Source of the DNA: Clostridiaceae bacterium
GTDB taxonomy: Bacteria > Bacillota > Clostridia > Lachnospirales > Lachnospiraceae
NCBI GenBank assembly: GCA_910575585.1
Contig: CAJTGF010000015.1
Location: 28,053 to 92,052 of the forward strand
DNA length: 64,000 nt
Direction of reading: 5' to 3'
Shown here: positions 7,924 to 16,794 of the stretch, one piece after another
How positions within the stretch are numbered: position 1 is the stretch's first letter
Layout of the letters: the number at the start of each line of letters is the position of its first letter
The notes under the pieces: model-generated
Database searches by the model: none
What the model was told of the DNA's origin: nothing
The model's input: only the letters and a program-made list of their open reading frames with translations
Program-made: the position numbers and the translations under genes

Positions 7924-8493
7924 ATGGACAAGATATTGTATTTGATGCGTCATGGACAGACATTGTTCAATGTGAGACGCAAGATTCAGGGGGTATGTGA
8001 CGCGCCTCTGACGCCGCTTGGGGTGGAGCAGGCTCAGATGGCAGCCCGGTATTTTGCGGAGCATCAGATTGTCTTTGACCATGCATATTCTTCTACATCG
8101 GAGAGAGCCTGTGATACGTTAGAGACAGTTACGGATATGCCGTACAAGCGTATGAAAGGATTAAAGGAGTGGAATTTCGGGGTTTTTGAAGGGGAGAGCG
8201 AAGACCTGAATCCAAAACTGCCATATGGGGATTACTTCAAAGCTTTTGGCGGCGAGGGGGAAATGGAAGTACGGGAGCGTATGAACCGGGTACTGACCGA
8301 GATCATGGAGACCGAAGGGCATCAGGTGGTGCTGGCTGTTTCTCATGGTGCCTCGTGCAGACAGTTTATGAGGTATTGGGAGCATACCAGTTCGGTGATG
8401 CCGAAAGGACGCCTGGGGAATTGCTGCATATTAAAATTTCAGTATAATAACGGAAGGTTTGAGCTGTTGGAGATCGTGAACCCGAATCCGTAA
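7924..8493 (+). CDS. Histidine phosphatase family protein (phosphoglycerate-mutase-like)
   Basis: 189 residues with the signature LMRHGQT near the N-terminus (His 10 would be the phospho-acceptor). A conserved Arg and Glu lie in WNFGVFEG, and a second catalytic His in VSHGASCR, all typical of the two-histidine phosphatase superfamily. Such proteins dephosphorylate small metabolites or phosphoproteins; nothing here fixes the substrate. It could be called a cofactor-dependent phosphoglycerate mutase relative, but the active mutases are longer. AAGGAG precedes ATG 7924. Its position after the PTS genes hints at sugar-phosphate removal, but the palindrome at 7754-7818 separates them and co-transcription is uncertain. 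Confidence 0.85.
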   Translation: MDKILYLMRHGQTLFNVRRKIQGVCDAPLTPLGVEQAQMAARYFAEHQIVFDHAYSSTSERACDTLETVTDMPYKRMKGLKEWNFGVFEGESEDLNPKLPYGDYFKAFGGEGEMEVRERMNRVLTEIMETEGHQVVLAVSHGASCRQFMRYWEHTSSVMPKGRLGNCCILKFQYNNGRFELLEIVNPNP

Positions 8494-8639
8494 GGGGGAC
8501 AGCAGGATTTTCCGGGATGGAGGACGTTGCATGAAGGGAGTGCGGCGTCCTTTATTGATGTTATAGGGGACTCTTGACGTTTGTGGGGGAGACATGTTAG
8601 AATACGCCTTGGATAACTTGCAGATATGGAGAGAGTACG

Positions 8640-9497
8640 ATGGGAAAATACCTGTTTTTTGATATAGACGGTACGTTGACAGGAAGGTCCAGAAGGATAA
8701 CAGAGGGGACCAAAAGGGCGGTTCACAGGGCAAAGGAAAATGGACATAGGATATTTGTATGCACAGGAAGGGTCCCGGCATCGATCGTAGGAGACGTGAC
8801 AGAATTGGAGATTGACGGAGTGATCAGCGGGGCGGGAAGTTTTGTGGACATAGGCGGACGCTATATTTTTGAGCATTATATGGATACCAGGATGACAGAA
8901 CAGGTCATGGAGCTGTTTCAGAAAAACGGGCTTCATTTTACGGTGGAATGCAGGGATGTGATCTATCAGACCCCGGGAGCCTGGAAGTTTTTTCGTGAGA
9001 AACGACGGGAAGACATGGACCACAATCCGGAACTGATGCGCTATCGGGAACAGCTGGAGAGAAAGGAACGGCTTCGGCCCATAGAATTTTTTGACATCGC
9101 GAAAGACAAAGCGGCTAAGATGTGTTTTATCGCGGAAACAAAACCCCAGATTGAGGCATGCATCCCATTTTTGGAGAAGGATTTTAATATTGTGTTTTTT
9201 TCCAAGGAGGAGAACACATATGTAAATGGCGAGATTATCTTAAAGGACTGTACCAAAGGCGACGGTATCAAAAAGGTTATGGAGTATCTTCAAGGGGATA
9301 TGGACGATACTATCGGGTTTGGGGACAGTATGAATGATTATCAGATGTTGGAGACGGTCCATACAGGCGTGGCTTTCGAAAATGGACCGAAAGAGATAAA
9401 AGAACTGGCCCAATATTATTTTAAAGAGCCTGATGAAGATGGAATCTGCCAGGTTATGAAAACACTTGGCTTGATTGATCATATAGAGGAGAAATAA
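8640..9497 (+). CDS. Cof-type HAD-superfamily hydrolase
   Basis: 285 residues. HAD motif I is FFDIDGTLTG with the nucleophile and acid aspartates, motif II is the Thr in VCTGRVP, the motif III lysine lies in the CTKGDG region, and motif IV is GFGDSMNDYQML. The large alpha/beta cap between motifs II and III places it in the Cof (IIB) group, which dephosphorylates sugar phosphates, nucleotides or flavins. The ATG at 8640 follows GGAGAGTACG, a weak ribosome site. The next gene, mtnN, starts 12 bases after its stop, so the two are one transcription unit. A second member of this family lies at 49774. Confidence 0.9.
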   Translation: MGKYLFFDIDGTLTGRSRRITEGTKRAVHRAKENGHRIFVCTGRVPASIVGDVTELEIDGVISGAGSFVDIGGRYIFEHYMDTRMTEQVMELFQKNGLHFTVECRDVIYQTPGAWKFFREKRREDMDHNPELMRYREQLERKERLRPIEFFDIAKDKAAKMCFIAETKPQIEACIPFLEKDFNIVFFSKEENTYVNGEIILKDCTKGDGIKKVMEYLQGDMDDTIGFGDSMNDYQMLETVHTGVAFENGPKEIKELAQYYFKEPDEDGICQVMKTLGLIDHIEEK

Positions 9498-9509
9498 GGA
9501 GGAAAAAAG

Positions 9510-10205
9510 ATGCTTGGGATCATCGGAGCCATGAGTGAAGAGGTGGCAAGGCTGAAAGCGGAGATGGAGGATGTGCTGGTCTGTTCGGCTGCAGGGATGG
9601 ATTTTTATCAGGGTATCCTGCGGGGCAGAGAGGCAGTGGTGGTCCGGTCAGGGATCGGCAAGGTAAACGCGGCTTTGTGCAGCCAGATTTTGGTGGATCA
9701 GTATCATGTGACCAGGATCATCAACACAGGGATCGCCGGTTCTTTAAGAAATGAGATCAATATCGGGGATATCGTGCTGTCTAAAGATACGCTTCAGCAT
9801 GATATGGATGCTACGGGGTTTGGATACGCGGTAGGGCAGATCCCTCAGATGGACAAATCGGTATTTGAGGGGGACAGCTCTATGATAGAGGCGGCAAAGG
9901 AGTGCTGCGCCCAGGTAGTCCCGGAGATCGGCGTCCATGTGGGACGGGTGGTCAGCGGGGATCAGTTTGTGTCCGACAAGGAGAAGAAGGCATGGCTGAC
10001 GGCTGCCTTTGACGGTTACTGCACGGAGATGGAAGGAGCAGCCATTGCCCAGGCGGCATATTTAAACGGGATCCCGTTTTTGATCATCAGGGCCATATCT
10101 GATAAGGCGGATGACAGCGCGATTATGAGTTACGAAGAGTTTGAGGCAAAAGCGATTGAACACAGCGTAAAGCTGGTCATGGCCCTGGTTGAGAAACTGG
10201 ATTAG
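9510..10205 (+). CDS. mtnN: 5'-methylthioadenosine/S-adenosylhomocysteine nucleosidase
   Basis: Cleaves MTA, SAH and 5'-deoxyadenosine to adenine plus the thioribose or ribose product, recycling the by-products of SAM use. 231 residues, normal length. The start MLGIIGAMSEEVARLK is the family signature, with Glu 11 the expected acid. Later come NTGIAGSL, SGDQFVSD, EMEGAAIAQAAY (ribose-binding Met-Glu pair) and IRAISDKADD with the catalytic aspartate. AAGGAGGAAA just before the ATG gives a strong ribosome site. SAH hydrolysis also begins the route to autoinducer-2, but no luxS is in this window. Confidence 0.95.
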   Translation: MLGIIGAMSEEVARLKAEMEDVLVCSAAGMDFYQGILRGREAVVVRSGIGKVNAALCSQILVDQYHVTRIINTGIAGSLRNEINIGDIVLSKDTLQHDMDATGFGYAVGQIPQMDKSVFEGDSSMIEAAKECCAQVVPEIGVHVGRVVSGDQFVSDKEKKAWLTAAFDGYCTEMEGAAIAQAAYLNGIPFLIIRAISDKADDSAIMSYEEFEAKAIEHSVKLVMALVEKLD

Positions 10206-10261
10206 CGTGTTCATAAGCGATTTAAAGGAGAATTTGACGAACGATTTCAAGCTCCCTGAAC

Positions 10262-10290
10262 TTCCCAAAATGAAATACGGCGGTTATAAT
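10262..10290 (+). promoter_or_regulatory. Probable sigma-A promoter of the membrane protein gene at 10335
   Basis: TTCCCA (10262-10267), a 17-base spacer and a perfect TATAAT (10285-10290). It falls in the gap after mtnN, suggesting that the following gene has its own promoter. Confidence 0.45.
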
Positions 10291-10334
10291 AAAAGTCGTT
10301 GAAAAATCATTTTGTGAAGAAAGGGGAGCTTTTT

Positions 10335-11360
10335 ATGATGCTGGAATTTTTAGAAACAGGAAAAGCTTTGTACGTGCTGGCAGCTGTGTGCGGATTGGGA
10401 CTGCTTGGCAGACTGGTGGCGCGAAACCTGTACAAAAGATTGATGAAAGAAACAGATAATATGACGCTGACCAAGAACCGCTATCTGCGGGATTTAAAGC
10501 AGAAAACGGAAAATACTTACCGATTAAATCAGGGCATCCACAACAGCAGGGTGTACCTGGAGAAGCAACTTACAAATTTTCGATTTTTGGGCGTGACCTT
10601 AAGCGGATGGGGCAGCCTGGGAGGGCAGATGACCATTTTGTGCTTTTTGCTGGGAGGAGCGGCGTCTTTCGGCGCCTATTGGTATCGGTGCGACAGTTAT
10701 TACATAGTGCTGTACAGTTCTGTGGGGATCCTGGCAGGTCTGGTGACCATGGTGGCGGATTACTGGGCCAATCTGGCGGAACGAAAGCAGCAGCTTTTAA
10801 ACGCGCTGCAGGATTATATGGAAAATTCTCTGTTTAATCGTCTGGTGAGAGAGACGGCGGCTTCGGATGAGGGACGGCGGGACGGAGGTAAGGGAGCGGG
10901 AGTTTTGGGAAACCGGGATACTGCCCGGGCTGCGGACAGAAGGACAAGGGACGGCGCCTCAAGGGTTTCGCCGCGTCAGGGACAGGCCGGGGAGGATAAA
11001 GACGACCAGGATTTTAAAGGGCAGGATCTGGCAAGTCTGAGCCAGGGGGAATATGCCCCGAAAGGCGGACAGGCCCAGGGAGCGGACCGGGGCGGGAAAA
11101 ACGGCAGCCGGCTTGAAAGGGCGGAGAGCATGGGGATGCCCAGCCAGCGCAGAGTGGGACGCGGGGGAAAGAAGGGAGAGGGATCGGACGGCGAGAAGAT
11201 AGAGGAGAAAAGCCGCAGGGACGTGGATTATCTGAAAAACAGCCTGGAGCAGATTGCCGCCAGCAGGGAGAGAAACCAGGCTGACGGGGAGTGGATCAAG
11301 GATCTGTCGCCGGATGAGCTGGAACTGGTGGGGCAGATTTTGAAACAGTATTTGGTTTAG
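10335..11360 (+). CDS. Two-TM membrane protein with long charged linker, unknown function
   Basis: 341 residues from ATG 10335 (GGGGAG upstream; ATG 10338 is equally possible). An N-terminal hydrophobic segment (LYVLAAVCGLGLLGRLVA) is followed by a basic helical stretch. Two adjacent hydrophobic segments (MTILCFLLGGAASFGAYW and YIVLYSSVGILAGLVTMVA) come near residues 95-145. After that comes a cytoplasmic helix, then about 120 residues of low-complexity Gly/Arg/Asp/Glu/Lys-rich sequence that must be disordered. A short ordered C-terminal helix ends it (LSPDELELVGQILKQYLV). The architecture has the feel of a membrane scaffold or type II secretion-like fragment, but I recognise no family. Confidence 0.65.
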   Translation: MMLEFLETGKALYVLAAVCGLGLLGRLVARNLYKRLMKETDNMTLTKNRYLRDLKQKTENTYRLNQGIHNSRVYLEKQLTNFRFLGVTLSGWGSLGGQMTILCFLLGGAASFGAYWYRCDSYYIVLYSSVGILAGLVTMVADYWANLAERKQQLLNALQDYMENSLFNRLVRETAASDEGRRDGGKGAGVLGNRDTARAADRRTRDGASRVSPRQGQAGEDKDDQDFKGQDLASLSQGEYAPKGGQAQGADRGGKNGSRLERAESMGMPSQRRVGRGGKKGEGSDGEKIEEKSRRDVDYLKNSLEQIAASRERNQADGEWIKDLSPDELELVGQILKQYLV

Positions 11361-11470
11361 GCGATTTTCATAGATTTTTGCCGATTGCTGTGAACGTAGG
11401 TGAACAATAACCTATTGAGTAAATATTACAGGGAATTTCTGTAAATTGTATCGCTAATCCGAACAAACTG

Positions 11471-11479
11471 TGGTATAAT
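11471..11479 (+). promoter_or_regulatory. Extended -10 promoter of pgi
   Basis: TGGTATAAT at 11471-11479 is a perfect extended -10 element about 90 bases before the pgi start. No good -35 lies at normal spacing. A nearly identical element (TGTGGTATAATGTCC) lies at 18056-18070. Confidence 0.55.
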
Positions 11480-11568
11480 ATCCCAAGTAGGCGAGGACGT
11501 GGGTACAAAGGCAAATGGATTCATGATTGCTTACATGTATACCAGAAAAGGAAAAGGAGAGGAACACA

Positions 11569-12918
11569 ATGGGAAGAGAAGTGACATTTGATTATTCCAA
11601 AGCAGCCGGTTTTATTTCAGCAGAAGAAGTTAATAATATGAAAGCGCCTGTGATGTGCGCCAAAGAAGTGCTGCTTGCAAAGAACGGCGCGGGAAATGAT
11701 TTTCTTGGGTGGATTGACCTTCCGGTTGACTATGACAAGGAGGAGTTCGGCAGGATTAAAAAAGCGGCCGCTAAGATCCAGGGTGATTCCGATGTTCTTC
11801 TGGTGATCGGTATCGGCGGTTCTTATCTGGGAGCCAGAGCAGCTATTGAATTTCTGACCCACAGTTTTTATAATGTTTTGAGCAAGGAGGAGCGCAAGGC
11901 TCCGGAGATTTATTTTGTAGGCAACAGCATCAGCAGCAAATACATCAAAGACCTTCAGGATGTTTTGAAGGGAAAAGATTTCTCCATTAATATTATTTCC
12001 AAGTCCGGTACCACCACGGAGCCGGCTATTGCGTTTCGGGTGTTTAAGGAGATGCTGATCGAGAAGTACGGCAAGGAGGAAGCCAACAAGAGGATCTATG
12101 CCACTACGGATAAGGCAAAGGGAGCGCTTAAGAACCTGGCTAATCAGGAAGGGTACGAGAGTTTTGTGGTTCCGGACGATGTGGGAGGGCGTTTCTCTGT
12201 TTTGACGGCAGTGGGTCTGCTTCCTATCGCGGTCAGCGGCGTGGATATTGACAAGCTGATGGAAGGCGCGGCATTTGGAAGGAAGAAAGCGCTGGATACC
12301 CCCTATGAGGAGAATCCGGCTCTGCTTTACGCGTCTATCCGCAACATCCTGTTCAGAAAAGGCAAATCCGTGGAGATTGTGGCCAATTATGAGCCAAGCC
12401 TCCATTATGTATCCGAGTGGTGGAAGCAGCTGTATGGTGAGAGTGAGGGCAAGGATCAGAAGGGTATCTTCCCGGCAGCCGTTGATCTGACTACGGATCT
12501 GCACTCTATGGGGCAGTTTATCCAGGACGGCGCCCGGATTATGTTTGAGACGGTTCTGGAGATTGAGGATTCTTCTGCGGAAGTTATCCTGAAAGAGGAA
12601 GACGTAGATACGGACGGCATGAATTATCTGGCCGGAAAGACTGTGGACTTTGTGAACAAGAGCGCCATGAACGGGACGATCCTGGCGCATACGGACGGAC
12701 AGGTGCCGAACCTTAAGGTGAATATCCCGGCGCAGGATGCTTACTGTCTGGGACAGTTGTTCTATTTCTTTGAGTTTGCCTGCGGTATCAGCGGATATCT
12801 GCTGGGCGTGAATCCGTTTAACCAGCCGGGCGTTGAGAGTTATAAGAGGAATATGTTCGCGCTTCTTGGCAAGCCAGGGTATGAGGCGGAGAGAGAGGCG
12901 CTGCTTAAGAGGCTGTAA
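11569..12918 (+). CDS. pgi: Glucose-6-phosphate isomerase
   Basis: Interconverts glucose-6-phosphate and fructose-6-phosphate. It has 449 residues, the standard length of the short Firmicutes enzyme. Key segments are [27 protein letters not shown] (phosphate-binding Ser/Thr cluster), [15 protein letters not shown] (catalytic Arg region), the [15 protein letters not shown] segment with the catalytic glutamate, and the C-terminal [13 protein letters not shown] with the catalytic lysine. I chose ATG 11569 because AGGAGAGG lies just upstream; the upstream in-frame ATG at 11527 has none. Its own promoter precedes it and a terminator follows, so it is a monocistronic gene. Confidence 0.97.
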   Translation: MGREVTFDYSKAAGFISAEEVNNMKAPVMCAKEVLLAKNGAGNDFLGWIDLPVDYDKEEFGRIKKAAAKIQGDSDVLLVIGIGGSYLGARAAIEFLTHSFYNVLSKEERKAPEIYFVGNSISSKYIKDLQDVLKGKDFSINIISKSGTTTEPAIAFRVFKEMLIEKYGKEEANKRIYATTDKAKGALKNLANQEGYESFVVPDDVGGRFSVLTAVGLLPIAVSGVDIDKLMEGAAFGRKKALDTPYEENPALLYASIRNILFRKGKSVEIVANYEPSLHYVSEWWKQLYGESEGKDQKGIFPAAVDLTTDLHSMGQFIQDGARIMFETVLEIEDSSAEVILKEEDVDTDGMNYLAGKTVDFVNKSAMNGTILAHTDGQVPNLKVNIPAQDAYCLGQLFYFFEFACGISGYLLGVNPFNQPGVESYKRNMFALLGKPGYEAEREALLKRL

Positions 12919-12991
12919 ATTGCAGATGGCAGAGTGACGATTTTTCGGTTTCGTGTTTGATTTTGGCCAAAATATGAGATAGATGGTAAAA

Positions 12992-13026
12992 TTCCCGGTT
13001 TCTTTCACAGGAGCCGGGGATTTTTT
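12992..13026 (+). terminator. Rho-independent terminator of pgi
   Basis: A stem of seven pairs (TTCCCGG with CCGGGGA, one wobble) closes a 15-base loop and is followed directly by six T residues at 13021-13026. Confidence 0.8.
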
Positions 13027-13120
13027 ATGTTGACCTGTCTTTACAGGGGGATGTAAATCCGTTATACTAAGGTTCATATGGATGTTTTGAGTTGATTCGC
13101 AGAGCGGAAGGAGAACGGGG

Positions 13121-13387
13121 ATGTTTCGGATGTGGGGCAAATTGTGGAAAAATAACCGTCTGGTGGATGATACAACCGTCTGTATAGGGGATTACAGTTT
13201 GAGCCGCACGCAGATGGTGTTTCAGGCCCTGGAGGAGATGTGCTATTATTTTGACCTTGGGAAACCTATTTGGCTGGATGCTAATGTGCGGGATTTTCAG
13301 GTTCATGCTAAGACCAGGTTTCGGCAGGATAATTTTATTGAGCATATTGAGTTTGATTCTTTTGAGATTCAGGTGATTGAGGAGTGA
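13121..13387 (+). CDS. Small conserved-looking protein of unknown function
   Basis: 88 residues from ATG 13121, preceded by GGAAGGAGAACGGGG. No signal peptide or membrane segment. The sequence has a basic N-terminus (MFRMWGKLWKNNR), a middle helix (MVFQALEEMCYYFDLGKPIWLD) and a C-terminal strand-like part ending FDSFEIQVIEE. The clean ribosome site and typical codon use argue that it is real. I cannot name a family or function. It lies between the pgi terminator and an AlbA_2-type gene. Confidence 0.65.
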   Translation: MFRMWGKLWKNNRLVDDTTVCIGDYSLSRTQMVFQALEEMCYYFDLGKPIWLDANVRDFQVHAKTRFRQDNFIEHIEFDSFEIQVIEE

Positions 13388-13421
13388 AAAAATAGGGATT
13401 TTATAGAAAGGTAGTGAGTAT

Positions 13422-14924
13422 ACGGCAATACCAACAAATATAAGAACATTACTTTCAGGAGATGTGGTAGAATGGGCTAGGATTGAATTTAAAGAGACGT
13501 GGGATTCGGAAGCGTCATTAAAAACAGTCTGTGCGTTTGCCAATGACCTTGATAATTGGGGCGGGGGATATATTGTTATAGGTGTAGCGGAAGAAAATGG
13601 GCAGCCAGTTTACCCCTTAAAGGGTATCCCGGCAGATCGGATAGACGCTTATCAAAAGAATATTTTTGCCAGATGTAAACTTATTAGACCAGCATATATG
13701 CCAATTGTGGAAGTTATTGACTATGATAACAAAAAGTTTATTGTACTTTGGTGTCCTGGCGGTAACAACCGTCCATATTCGTCTCCGAAAACCATGGCAA
13801 AGGATAATAAGGAACGGGTCCATTATATTCGTAAAGCATCCAATTCTGTAGAGCCGTCAGATGATGAGGAAAAGGATTTGTTCAGCCTGGCCAACAGAGT
13901 TCCTTTTGATGACCGCATCAATCATCATGCGGAGATGGCAGATCTAAATATTACGCTTGTTCAAAGTTATTTGAAAGAGATAAAAAGTTCCTTATACAGG
14001 AAGTCGGAGGCCGGGGATTTTACTGAGGTGTGCCAGGATATGAATATCATTAGTGATCTTCCTGAATATACCAAACCTAAAAATGTCGGATTGATGTTTT
14101 TTAGCATGGAACCGCATAAGTTTTTTCCTTATGCACAGATAGACGTTGTCCAATTCCCTGATGGATTAGGCGGTAATAATATTATCGAAAAAACATTTAA
14201 AGGACCCATTCAGCAGCAGTTAAGAGATGCGCTGCAATATATCAGAAATACGATTATTACGGAAAAGATTGTAAAGCATCCGGATAGAGCGGAAGCAGAC
14301 CGCTTTTTTAACTATCCATTTGCAGCGGTGGAGGAGGCTTTGTCAAATGCGGTGTATCATCGCGGATATGATGAGAGGGAGCCGATTGAGGTCCGGGTGG
14401 AAAATGATAGGATAGAAATTGTAAGTTTTCCGGGACCGGACAGGTCCGTAACTATAGAGGGATTAAAAAATTACCGTGTGTCAAACAGACGCTATCGAAA
14501 TCGCAGAATAGGTGATTTTTTAAAAGAGCTGCATTTAACAGAAGGGAGAAATACGGGATTTAAGAAAATACTTGATGCCCTGGAGGCTAATGGCTCACCG
14601 AAACCGGAATTTGAAACAGATGAAGCACACAGCTATTTTATATCCAGATTTTTTATTCATGAAGGATTTGCAGAACATACGCAGGCAAATGAAAAAAGGA
14701 GCCGAAAAGGAGCCGAAAAGGAGCCAAAAGAAGGAGCCGAAAGAACACAGGTAATATTAGAGCTGTTGGAAATAGATCCTGTGATGACGCAAATCCAGCT
14801 TGCCAAGCGTCTTGCTCTGAGCAGAAAACAAGTCCAGAGAGCAATAAAGATATTGCAGGAAAAAGGTTTGCTTGAAAGGGAAGGTTCCAACAGAAATGGT
14901 CGTTGGGTAGTAAAGGGGCAGTAA
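13422..14924 (+). CDS. AlbA_2/Schlafen-type regulator with ATPase-like domain and C-terminal winged helix; start codon apparently altered
   Basis: An N-terminal AlbA_2 (Schlafen-like, nucleic acid-binding) domain carries IEFKETWDSE and GGGYIVIGV. A GHKL/HATPase-like domain in the middle has AVEEALSNAVYHRGYD. A winged helix ends the protein (MTQIQLAKRLALSRKQVQRAIKILQEKGLLER). Proteins of this design act as transcription regulators or in defence-related loci; the role here is unknown. The family-like N-terminus AIPTNIRTLLSGDVVEWARI reads back to 13425, but the codon where ATG is expected (13422-13424) is ACG. The first usual start in frame is GTG 13464, which would remove 14 family-like residues and has only a weak ribosome site. 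Either ACG is used, the GTG is used, or the gene is weakened. An 11-bp repeat in the linker before the winged helix adds a further oddity. Confidence 0.75.
   Translation, partial: TAIPTNIRTLLSGDVVEWARIEFKETWDSEASLKTVCAFANDLDNWGGGYIVIGVAEENGQPVYPLKGIPADRIDAYQKNIFARCKLIRPAYMPIVEVIDYDNKKFIVLWCPGGNNRPYSSPKTMAKDNKERVHYIRKASNSVEPSDDEEKDLFSLANRVPFDDRINHHAEMADLNITLVQSYLKEIKSSLYRKSEAGDFTEVCQDMNIISDLPEYTKPKNVGLMFFSMEPHKFFPYAQIDVVQFPDGLGGNNIIEKTFKGPIQQQLRDALQYIRNTIITEKIVKHPDRAEADRFFNYPFAAVEEALSNAVYHRGYDEREPIEVRVENDRIEIVSFPGPDRSVTIEGLKNYRVSNRRYRNRRIGDFLKELHLTEGRNTGFKKILDALEANGSPKPEFETDEAHSYFISRFFIHEGFAEHTQANEKRSRKGAEKEPKEGAERTQVILELLEIDPVMTQIQLAKRLALSRKQVQRAIKILQEKGLLEREGSNRNGRWVVKGQ
14694..14739 (+). 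repeat. 11-bp tandem repeat inside the AlbA_2-type gene
   Basis: The unit AAAAGGAGCCG occurs at 14694-14704 and 14705-14715 and with one change at 14716-14726; a partial fourth copy ends at 14739. Eleven is not a multiple of three, so gain or loss of one unit would shift the reading frame just before the winged-helix domain. Confidence 0.8.
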
Positions 14925-14979
14925 AATCAAGTACAAAGAGACTTCGAAAGCGCATTAAAGAACCAAGGAGGAAGCTTAC

Positions 14980-16071
14980 ATGAATCAGCCCATTACTGAT
15001 TACGGAGCGTTTTTGAGAGAAGCCAAGCAGGCGGTGGCTGATCTAAATGAGATGCAGCAGCGGGAGGCAGCTTTGACCCAGCAGCTGGCCCAGAGCAGGC
15101 GGCAGTTAGAAATGGAGGAAAAGGCGGTTGCGGACCACATCAGCCAGACTATAAAGCGCAGGGCAGCAGACTTGGCATCGGGTTATGACAAGGAATTGAG
15201 CAGAGGTCAGGAGAGGCTTAAGAAAGCCAGATCCCGGCGGGAGAAGGCAAAGAGCCAGGGGGTAAAGGAGCGGATATCGGAGGAAACAGCGCCTCTTCGG
15301 GAACAAAACCGCCAGTTAAAATTGCAGATGAAGACCATATTTCAGCAGAATCATGTGCCGGCATTTTGCAGAAGCAGCTGGTATTACCGGCTGTATGCTC
15401 CAAGAAGGCTGGGAGAATTTGCCGCCTTTTTGGCGGCGCTGCTTCTGTGTTTCCTGGCGATTCCCTATGGAAGCTATCTTTTGATCCCGGAGAGGAAGCC
15501 GCTGCATCTGGGACTGATCTATTTTGCGTGTATCCTTGTGTTTGGAGGGCTGTATGTTGTGGTAGGAAACCGGACTAAGGATAGATATTCGGATACTATT
15601 AAGGAAGGGCGCCAGATCCGGAATCAGATCTATTCCAATGGAAAGAAGATAAACCGGATCACAAGGGAGATCAGGCGGGATAAGAATGAAGCGATCTACA
15701 ATCTGCAGAAGCATGATGATGAGATAGCCCAGATTGAACAGATGATGTCAGAGACAGCGGCAAAGAAGAAAGAAGCCATCAATACGTTTGAGACTGTCAC
15801 CAAAAATATTATTGCCGATGAGATAAGCGCTAATAATAAGGAAAAGCTGGATCTGCTAAAGGAGACTTGCGAGTTTCAGGAGGGAGAGCAGCGGACGCTG
15901 GATGAGGAGCTGAAAGATAAGCGTTTGTTTGTCACCAGCCGGTTCGGCGCTTATCTGGAAAAGGAATTTTTACAGCCCCAGCGTCTGGACGCACTGCTGG
16001 AGATCTTGGAAAACGGCACAGCGTCTAATTTATCAGAGGCTATGGATCAATATAAAAAACAGCACGCATAA
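14980..16071 (+). CDS. Coiled-coil membrane protein of unknown function
   Basis: 363 residues from ATG 14980 (AAGGAGGAAGC upstream). The N-terminal 125 residues are a long heptad-rich coiled coil with many Gln, Glu, Arg and Lys. Two transmembrane segments follow at about residues 147-167 (FAAFLAALLLCFLAIPYGSYLL) and 178-195 (LIYFACILVFGGLYVVVG). A second coiled coil of about 130 residues and a short C-terminal helix end it. Both long arms are predicted on the cytoplasmic side, like a hairpin anchored in the membrane. I do not recognise a family. It follows the AlbA_2-type gene by 55 bases and may be in the same transcript. Confidence 0.65.
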   Translation: MNQPITDYGAFLREAKQAVADLNEMQQREAALTQQLAQSRRQLEMEEKAVADHISQTIKRRAADLASGYDKELSRGQERLKKARSRREKAKSQGVKERISEETAPLREQNRQLKLQMKTIFQQNHVPAFCRSSWYYRLYAPRRLGEFAAFLAALLLCFLAIPYGSYLLIPERKPLHLGLIYFACILVFGGLYVVVGNRTKDRYSDTIKEGRQIRNQIYSNGKKINRITREIRRDKNEAIYNLQKHDDEIAQIEQMMSETAAKKKEAINTFETVTKNIIADEISANNKEKLDLLKETCEFQEGEQRTLDEELKDKRLFVTSRFGAYLEKEFLQPQRLDALLEILENGTASNLSEAMDQYKKQHA

Positions 16072-16080
16072 ACAGGACAA

Positions 16081-16117
16081 ACCTGGTCTATAATAGGACT
16101 AAGAATAAAGACCAGGT
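16081..16117 (+). promoter_or_regulatory. Perfect 9-bp inverted repeat around a -10-like box upstream of yyaC
   Basis: ACCTGGTCT (16081-16089) and AGACCAGGT (16109-16117) are exact complements separated by 19 bases. TATAAT (16089-16094) begins at the inner end of the left arm, and the right arm contains the ribosome site AGGTGAG. If transcription starts near 16101 only the right arm is transcribed, which favours an operator. With an upstream start it would be an RNA hairpin hiding the ribosome site. Confidence 0.5.
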
Positions 16118-16126
16118 GAGACATTG

Positions 16127-16726
16127 ATGAGTGTATGGAAACGAATGGCTCCCTTTCGACAGAGGGAGCTTTATTATTATGATACCAATAGAAATTTTGA
16201 GACAGCAGAGCTTGCGGCCCGGCTGTATATGATGATACGGGAAGAACTGGAGAAGAGCAGAAAGGACAAGGTCCTGCTATTGTGTATTGGGACAGACCGT
16301 TCTACAGGGGACAGTCTGGGGCCGCTGATCGGATATCAGCTGAAGAACCGGGAGCTGAAACATATCCGGGTTCTGGGGACGCTGAACCGGCCGGTCCATG
16401 CCATGAATCTGGAGGACACATTGAGTATTGTGGAACAGTATTACCAGGATCATTTGGTGATTGCTGTGGACGCGTCGGTGGGGATGCATGACCATATCGG
16501 CTGCATTACCGTAGGGCGGGGATCTTTAAAACCGGGGCTGGGAGTCAGCAAGGAGCTGCGGTCGGTGGGGGATCTGTTTATCACTGGCGTGGTCAGCAGC
16601 TGCGGGGATTATGACCCGGTGATGCTCCAGAGCATTCGTTTAAGCGTGGTCATGCGGATGGCGGAGTGCATCAGCGAGAGTGTGTGCATTGTCGAAAAGT
16701 TATGGGAATCTATGGCCTTGGTTTGA
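16127..16726 (+). CDS. yyaC: YyaC-type spore protease-related protein
   Basis: 199 residues. The core LLLCIGTDRSTGDSLGPLIGYQL matches the YyaC family, relatives of the germination protease GPR, with the aspartate of GTDRSTGD as the expected catalytic-site residue. Later motifs are LGTLNRPVHAMNL, VIAVDASVG and SVGDLFITGVVSSCG. YyaC proteins are made during sporulation. Their exact substrate is not known to me. ATG 16127 is preferred over TTG 16124 because AGGTGAG lies 9 bases upstream of it. The gene points to a spore-forming host. Confidence 0.88.
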   Translation: MSVWKRMAPFRQRELYYYDTNRNFETAELAARLYMMIREELEKSRKDKVLLLCIGTDRSTGDSLGPLIGYQLKNRELKHIRVLGTLNRPVHAMNLEDTLSIVEQYYQDHLVIAVDASVGMHDHIGCITVGRGSLKPGLGVSKELRSVGDLFITGVVSSCGDYDPVMLQSIRLSVVMRMAECISESVCIVEKLWESMALV

Positions 16727-16755
16727 CAATTTTCGCATAGAAATCGTGCTATGAT
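16723..16755 (+). promoter_or_regulatory. Promoter of the MPN-like/LysM gene
   Basis: TTGACA (16723-16728) overlaps the yyaC stop region, and an extended -10 TGCTATGAT lies at 16747-16755. The spacer is long (21 bases), so the extended -10 probably carries most of the activity. Confidence 0.4.
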
Positions 16756-16794
16756 TCGTCTTAGTGCAAAGTAGAATGATAGTGGGGTGAGCCT

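Noticed and set aside
11617..13140. Long minus-strand open frame of about 500 codons opposite pgi
   Set aside because: It lies opposite the well-supported pgi gene, has no ribosome site or recognisable domain and has the low-complexity His/Leu/Arg look of an antisense shadow.
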